Shown here: in pieces, positions 21,224-24,532 of the stretch | How positions within the stretch are numbered: position 1 is the first letter of the stretch | Layout of the letters: each line of letters begins with the position of its first letter | Source: JBEHWX01 sp048498995 | GTDB lineage: Bacteria > Bacteroidota > Ignavibacteria > OLB7 | DNA: 24,532 nucleotides | Direction of reading: 5' to 3' | NCBI GenBank assembly: GCA_048498995.1 | Contig: JBEHWX010000092.1 | Location: 1-24,532 of the forward strand | Program-made: the position numbers and the translations under genes | The notes under the pieces: generated by a model | Databases searched by the model: none | What the model saw: the letters and a program-made list of their open reading frames with translations, nothing else | What the model was told of the DNA's origin: nothing

Positions 21224-24200
21224 ATGAGCCTTCGTAGGATCATTACTCTATGTGTGTTGGCGCTTCTGTCGATCGGGGGGGTGAAAGCACAGGTGACCAG
21301 CTCACCTGCGCGCGCGGTCCTTCCGTGGAATCAGTACGTGCCGTCACGCATCCCCGATGGATACCAGTCCATCATCGGGCAGTCGGGTACCACGCTGGTG
21401 TCCGGTAGCAACAACGGCTATTATTACAGCGTCTACAACATCTCGCTGCCGTTCCCATTCTACTTCATCGGCCAGACCTATAACCAGGGATACACGCTTC
21501 GCGTGGCCCCGTCGGGGTGGATGTCATTCAACGGCTCCTCGTACACCTACAGTACCTATCCTTATTATCTCGATTACAATACCTCGACGTTCTACCCCTA
21601 CTACAACAAGCTGCTGATGGTCTACTGGGCCGATCTTCAGTGTGCCGGGGTGAGCGGCGGCGGTATCTATTATCGCGTGGATGGGTCCGCGCCGAACCGT
21701 GTCCTCACCGTTGAGTGGCGGGTTCAGGGAATGTATTACCCGTCGGGCAACCCGGGGAACTTCCAGGCCAAGCTCTACGAGAGCAACGGCAACATCGAAT
21801 TCCACTACGGACCGAACTCGATCGACCGCACCAAGCCGAGCATCAACCCGATGTACACCTTCGGCTATGGCGCGATGGTCGGCATCAAGAACTACGGCCA
21901 TCAGTTCAACAGCCAGCCCCCCTCGGGTAACGATGCCGAGAAGTTCCTGATCATGTGCGATCCGGCCGAGCTCCCCGACACGGTGGCGATCACGGCCCTT
22001 CCGACGATCCCGTACGCCGGCGTCTACCGCTGCTATCCGGTCTACTACGCGTACTACTACAGCTACGTGTCGCCGTATGCGTACTACCGCCCGGCGCCGT
22101 ACTTCCATTACAAGTTCCCGACCCAGGACGATCAGCGTATCTCGTATCGGATGTCGCCGGTGCTCAACGACGTGGCCGCCGACTCGGTCTGGTTCACGCC
22201 GACCCGTCCGGCCTCGGCCTACGGCGTCGATGCCTCGGTCACGATCAACGCGCGCTTCCGCAACATGGGTGGCAATTCGCGCCAGAACATCCCGGTTCGC
22301 GCCGATGTCTACCGCAACGGCGGCACGCTGGTCGCCTCGGTCACCGGCACCGCCTTCTCGAACTCGACCGCGCAGTTCGGTACCTCGAACGTCACCTTCT
22401 CGACGGCGATCTCCACGCCGATCACCAGCCAGACCGGCGAGTACACCGTGAAGCTCTATCCGGAGTATTCGGCCGACCAGGATCACTCGAACGACACGCT
22501 CAACGGCAGGTTCTTCATCTCGAAGTCCAACGATCTGACGCCGTACGCGATCCTGCAGCCGTTCAAGAACGAGGCTCCGCTGTTCACCAAGTACCCGGTC
22601 GGCGTGCCGGTGGTGATCGAGGTCCGCTACCTCAACCTCGGTACCCGTCCGCAGTTCAATGCCACGGTCGGTTATCAGGTTCTCGACGATAGCGGCAGCG
22701 TCCTCTCCTCGGGCACCTCGACGGTCCCGGGCACCTGGGAGTCGATCGGCTTCCGCGATATCCAGTTCACCTGGACGCCGTCAACGCCGGGACACTATTA
22801 CGTCCGCGCGTTCACGGTGCTGGCCAACGACGAGAACCGTCTGAACGATACGCTGCCGAGCACCTCCGCGGGGAAGGGGAGTCCGTTCGACGTGCTCTAT
22901 GAGGTCGAGGTGCAGGCCGGATCGGCCAACCTCTATCCGCACTTCCCGCAGCAGGGGGGCTCCTTCCCGGACGGCAAGCCGATCCCGGTGCGCGCGACCT
23001 TCCTGAACTCGGGCGTCTCCGACGCCACCAACGTGCCCGCCACGGTGATCATCCGTGATGCGCAGGGCCGCGTGGTCTACTCGCGCAACGTGACGATCAC
23101 GAACATCGTCGGCGCCGGCGGCCAGACCGTTCAGGACTTCCCGTCGTTCATTCCGAACGGCTCCGGTAACTACTGCGTGACCGCGTACGCCAACTATCCC
23201 GGCGAGCCGATCCGTGGTAACGACACGGCCGCGTGGTGCTTCACGGTGAAGCCGCGTCTGTCGGGCGTGATCCGCGTCGGCTATGGTGAGCGCTTCAAGA
23301 CCATCCAGGAGGCCCGCGACTCGCTGTTCACCTATGGCGTGAGCGGCCCGGTGGCGTTCGAGCTGACGGATGATTCGTACATCGTCGAGAAGAGCGAGCC
23401 GACCATCCCGGCCCTCGACTTCCGCGGCCGCATCGTCGGTGTCAGCCCGACCAACACCGTCACCTGGCGTCCGGCCACCGGCAAGACCGATGTGGTGGTC
23501 AATCTGCGCACGGCCAGCGGTATCGGCATCTGGTACGGCCAGCTCGATACCTCCAACCCGAGCGGTTACGTGACGTGGGACGGTGGGGCGAACAAGGCCC
23601 TGCGATTCGTCTTCGAGAACATCGGAACGAAGGACGTGGCCATGCCGATCTACTTCGGCCAGGGCTCGTCCAACTATGCCGTCCGCAACGTCAAGATCCA
23701 GCCGGTCAATGCCGCCGCTGGCAAGCAGCAGACCACGACCATCTCGCTGCCGACGTTCAACCAGACGTTCAACCGCTTCAGCTACGTCAGCGATCTGTCG
23801 CTGCTGACCTCCGCGGGCATCATGCTCCGGAACTCCGCTCCGATCGATCCGATCACCGGAACCAATTCGGCCCGGATCGACACGCTGTCGATTCAGAACA
23901 ACGTGTTCGAGAACAATGAGATCAGTGGCTTCGGCTACGGTATCGCCTCGGTCGGCTCCGGCCCGCTCTTCGTGGTCGGCCAGTCGAAGTATGTCGACTA
24001 CAGTAACACCAACAATACCTACCGCAACAACCTGATCACGAACGTGGGTCGCGGTGGTATCGTGGTCGCTTACGAGAAGGGCTCGGAGATCTCCGGCAAC
24101 ACGATCCGCACGGTGAACAACACCTCGACGGTTCGTGGCAACGCCGTGGGCATCTGGGCCACCGCCGGTGGCAACAGCTCGAACAACCGTGGTTACTCGA

Positions 24201-24532
24201 CCGACCTCCGCGTCGAGCGCAACCGCGTCAGCGATCTGACCGCCGCCAGCGGCACGGCCTCGCCGATCCTGCTGGAGACGAGTGAGAACCAGATCGTCTC
24301 GCCGGCCAACGTGGTGTTCCGCTTCCCGGTGGGCGGCGTGAGCAACTACACGGTGCGGAACAACTTCGGGTACAACTACTCGGGCAACGCCGCCTCGATC
24401 GGCATCGGCATGACCGTCGATCCGTCGACGCGGGTGGACTTCCTGCTGACCGGCAACAAGATCGAGAACAACACGATCTACAATCAGATCGCCGGCACCT
24501 CGACCGAGACCGGCGTGATGGTCCGCGGTGGT
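21224..24532 (+). CDS. Very large secreted protein with CARDB-like and beta-helix regions (3' end outside window)
   Basis: At least 1103 codons from ATG 21224 to the window end without a stop; the C-terminus is missing. I chose this ATG because it directly precedes a signal peptide (RRIITLCVLALLSIGGVKA, then QVTSS); an ATG at 21212 is also in frame. Regions seen: an N-terminal domain with PFPFYFIGQTYNQGYTLRVA (about 72-100); a Tyr-rich segment (268-298, 13 Tyr in 31 residues); CARDB/Ig-like domains at about 316-432, 436-548 and 556-678 (ND-LTPY, NL-GTRP and GNDTAAWCF styles); then a predicted right-handed parallel beta-helix from about 680, with repeated NNV, GNTI and NNTI turns after FKTIQEARDSL. 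It is likely a cell-surface or T9SS-secreted product. Any sorting tail would lie beyond the window, so the route is unproven. Confidence 0.85.
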   Translation, partial: MSLRRIITLCVLALLSIGGVKAQVTSSPARAVLPWNQYVPSRIPDGYQSIIGQSGTTLVSGSNNGYYYSVYNISLPFPFYFIGQTYNQGYTLRVAPSGWMSFNGSSYTYSTYPYYLDYNTSTFYPYYNKLLMVYWADLQCAGVSGGGIYYRVDGSAPNRVLTVEWRVQGMYYPSGNPGNFQAKLYESNGNIEFHYGPNSIDRTKPSINPMYTFGYGAMVGIKNYGHQFNSQPPSGNDAEKFLIMCDPAELPDTVAITALPTIPYAGVYRCYPVYYAYYYSYVSPYAYYRPAPYFHYKFPTQDDQRISYRMSPVLNDVAADSVWFTPTRPASAYGVDASVTINARFRNMGGNSRQNIPVRADVYRNGGTLVASVTGTAFSNSTAQFGTSNVTFSTAISTPITSQTGEYTVKLYPEYSADQDHSNDTLNGRFFISKSNDLTPYAILQPFKNEAPLFTKYPVGVPVVIEVRYLNLGTRPQFNATVGYQVLDDSGSVLSSGTSTVPGTWESIGFRDIQFTWTPSTPGHYYVRAFTVLANDENRLNDTLPSTSAGKGSPFDVLYEVEVQAGSANLYPHFPQQGGSFPDGKPIPVRATFLNSGVSDATNVPATVIIRDAQGRVVYSRNVTITNIVGAGGQTVQDFPSFIPNGSGNYCVTAYANYPGEPIRGNDTAAWCFTVKPRLSGVIRVGYGERFKTIQEARDSLFTYGVSGPVAFELTDDSYIVEKSEPTIPALDFRGRIVGVSPTNTVTWRPATGKTDVVVNLRTASGIGIWYGQLDTSNPSGYVTWDGGANKALRFVFENIGTKDVAMPIYFGQGSSNYAVRNVKIQPVNAAAGKQQTTTISLPTFNQTFNRFSYVSDLSLLTSAGIMLRNSAPIDPITGTNSARIDTLSIQNNVFENNEISGFGYGIASVGSGPLFVVGQSKYVDYSNTNNTYRNNLITNVGRGGIVVAYEKGSEISGNTIRTVNNTSTVRGNAVGIWATAGGNSSNNRGYSTDLRVERNRVSDLTAASGTASPILLETSENQIVSPANVVFRFPVGGVSNYTVRNNFGYNYSGNAASIGIGMTVDPSTRVDFLLTGNKIENNTIYNQIAGTSTETGVMVRGG

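Noticed and set aside
21004..21243. 79-codon minus-strand frame in the symporter intergenic region
   Set aside because: It covers the leader of the plus-strand secreted protein, lacks any recognisable domain and has no supporting start signal.
1..24532. tRNA, rRNA or riboswitch
   Set aside because: I looked for cloverleaf pieces, conserved rRNA blocks and known leader elements between genes and recognised none; a covariance search would be needed to exclude diverged cases.

Overview
The window is GC-rich bacterial DNA, about 65-67% G+C in most genes, and it looks like a member of the Bacteroidota/Chlorobiota (FCB) group. Four things point there. There is a small protein that is almost entirely a type IX secretion (T9SS) style C-terminal sorting domain. 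There is a surface protein joining an IgGFc-binding region to a beta-barrel. There is a giant secreted protein with CARDB-like and beta-helix domains. There is also a promoter-like site close to the Bacteroidota -33/-7 consensus. A high-GC Kapabacteria-like or Rhodothermota-like lineage would fit, but no rRNA or universal marker is present to settle it.

Left part (1-11.1 kb), mostly housekeeping and envelope genes. On the minus strand an ECF sigma factor is followed by a membrane protein that seems to join an anti-sigma N-terminus, one membrane helix, a long repeat-bearing linker and an outer-membrane-barrel-like C-terminus. Divergent from it, on the plus strand, come rsmE (with unusual low-complexity insertions), an OppF-type ABC ATPase, the T9SS-tail protein and the IgGFc-binding/barrel protein. 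Next are a minus-strand PlsC acyltransferase, a plus-strand TrmH/SpoU RNA methyltransferase ending inside a 13-bp perfect hairpin, and a convergent EthD-like protein. Three minus-strand genes follow: a glycine-zipper lipid- or membrane-associated protein, a small membrane protein and a FlK-type hotdog thioesterase. A 16-bp tandem repeat lies between the first two.

Middle (11.2-14.2 kb): an overlapping bchI-bchD pair encodes the AAA+ and vWA subunits of a magnesium/cobalt chelatase. The large H or CobN subunit is not in the window.

A 1.3-kb island of clearly lower GC (14.2-15.6 kb) carries a free-standing LAGLIDADG homing endonuclease. It has two N-terminal helix-turn-helix units and three evenly spaced CX2C-X9-CX2H zinc-binding-like repeats at its C-terminus. 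This is the clearest mobile-DNA signal in the window and the most unusual protein in it.

Right part (15.6-24.5 kb): a minus-strand operon runs symporter, cytoplasmic (alpha/alpha)6 glycosidase-like protein, secreted BNR propeller, and looks like a sugar uptake and hydrolysis unit. An inverted-repeat operator candidate sits on its presumed start site. Divergently, a very large secreted protein starts at 21224 and stays open through the right end of the window (at least 1103 codons).
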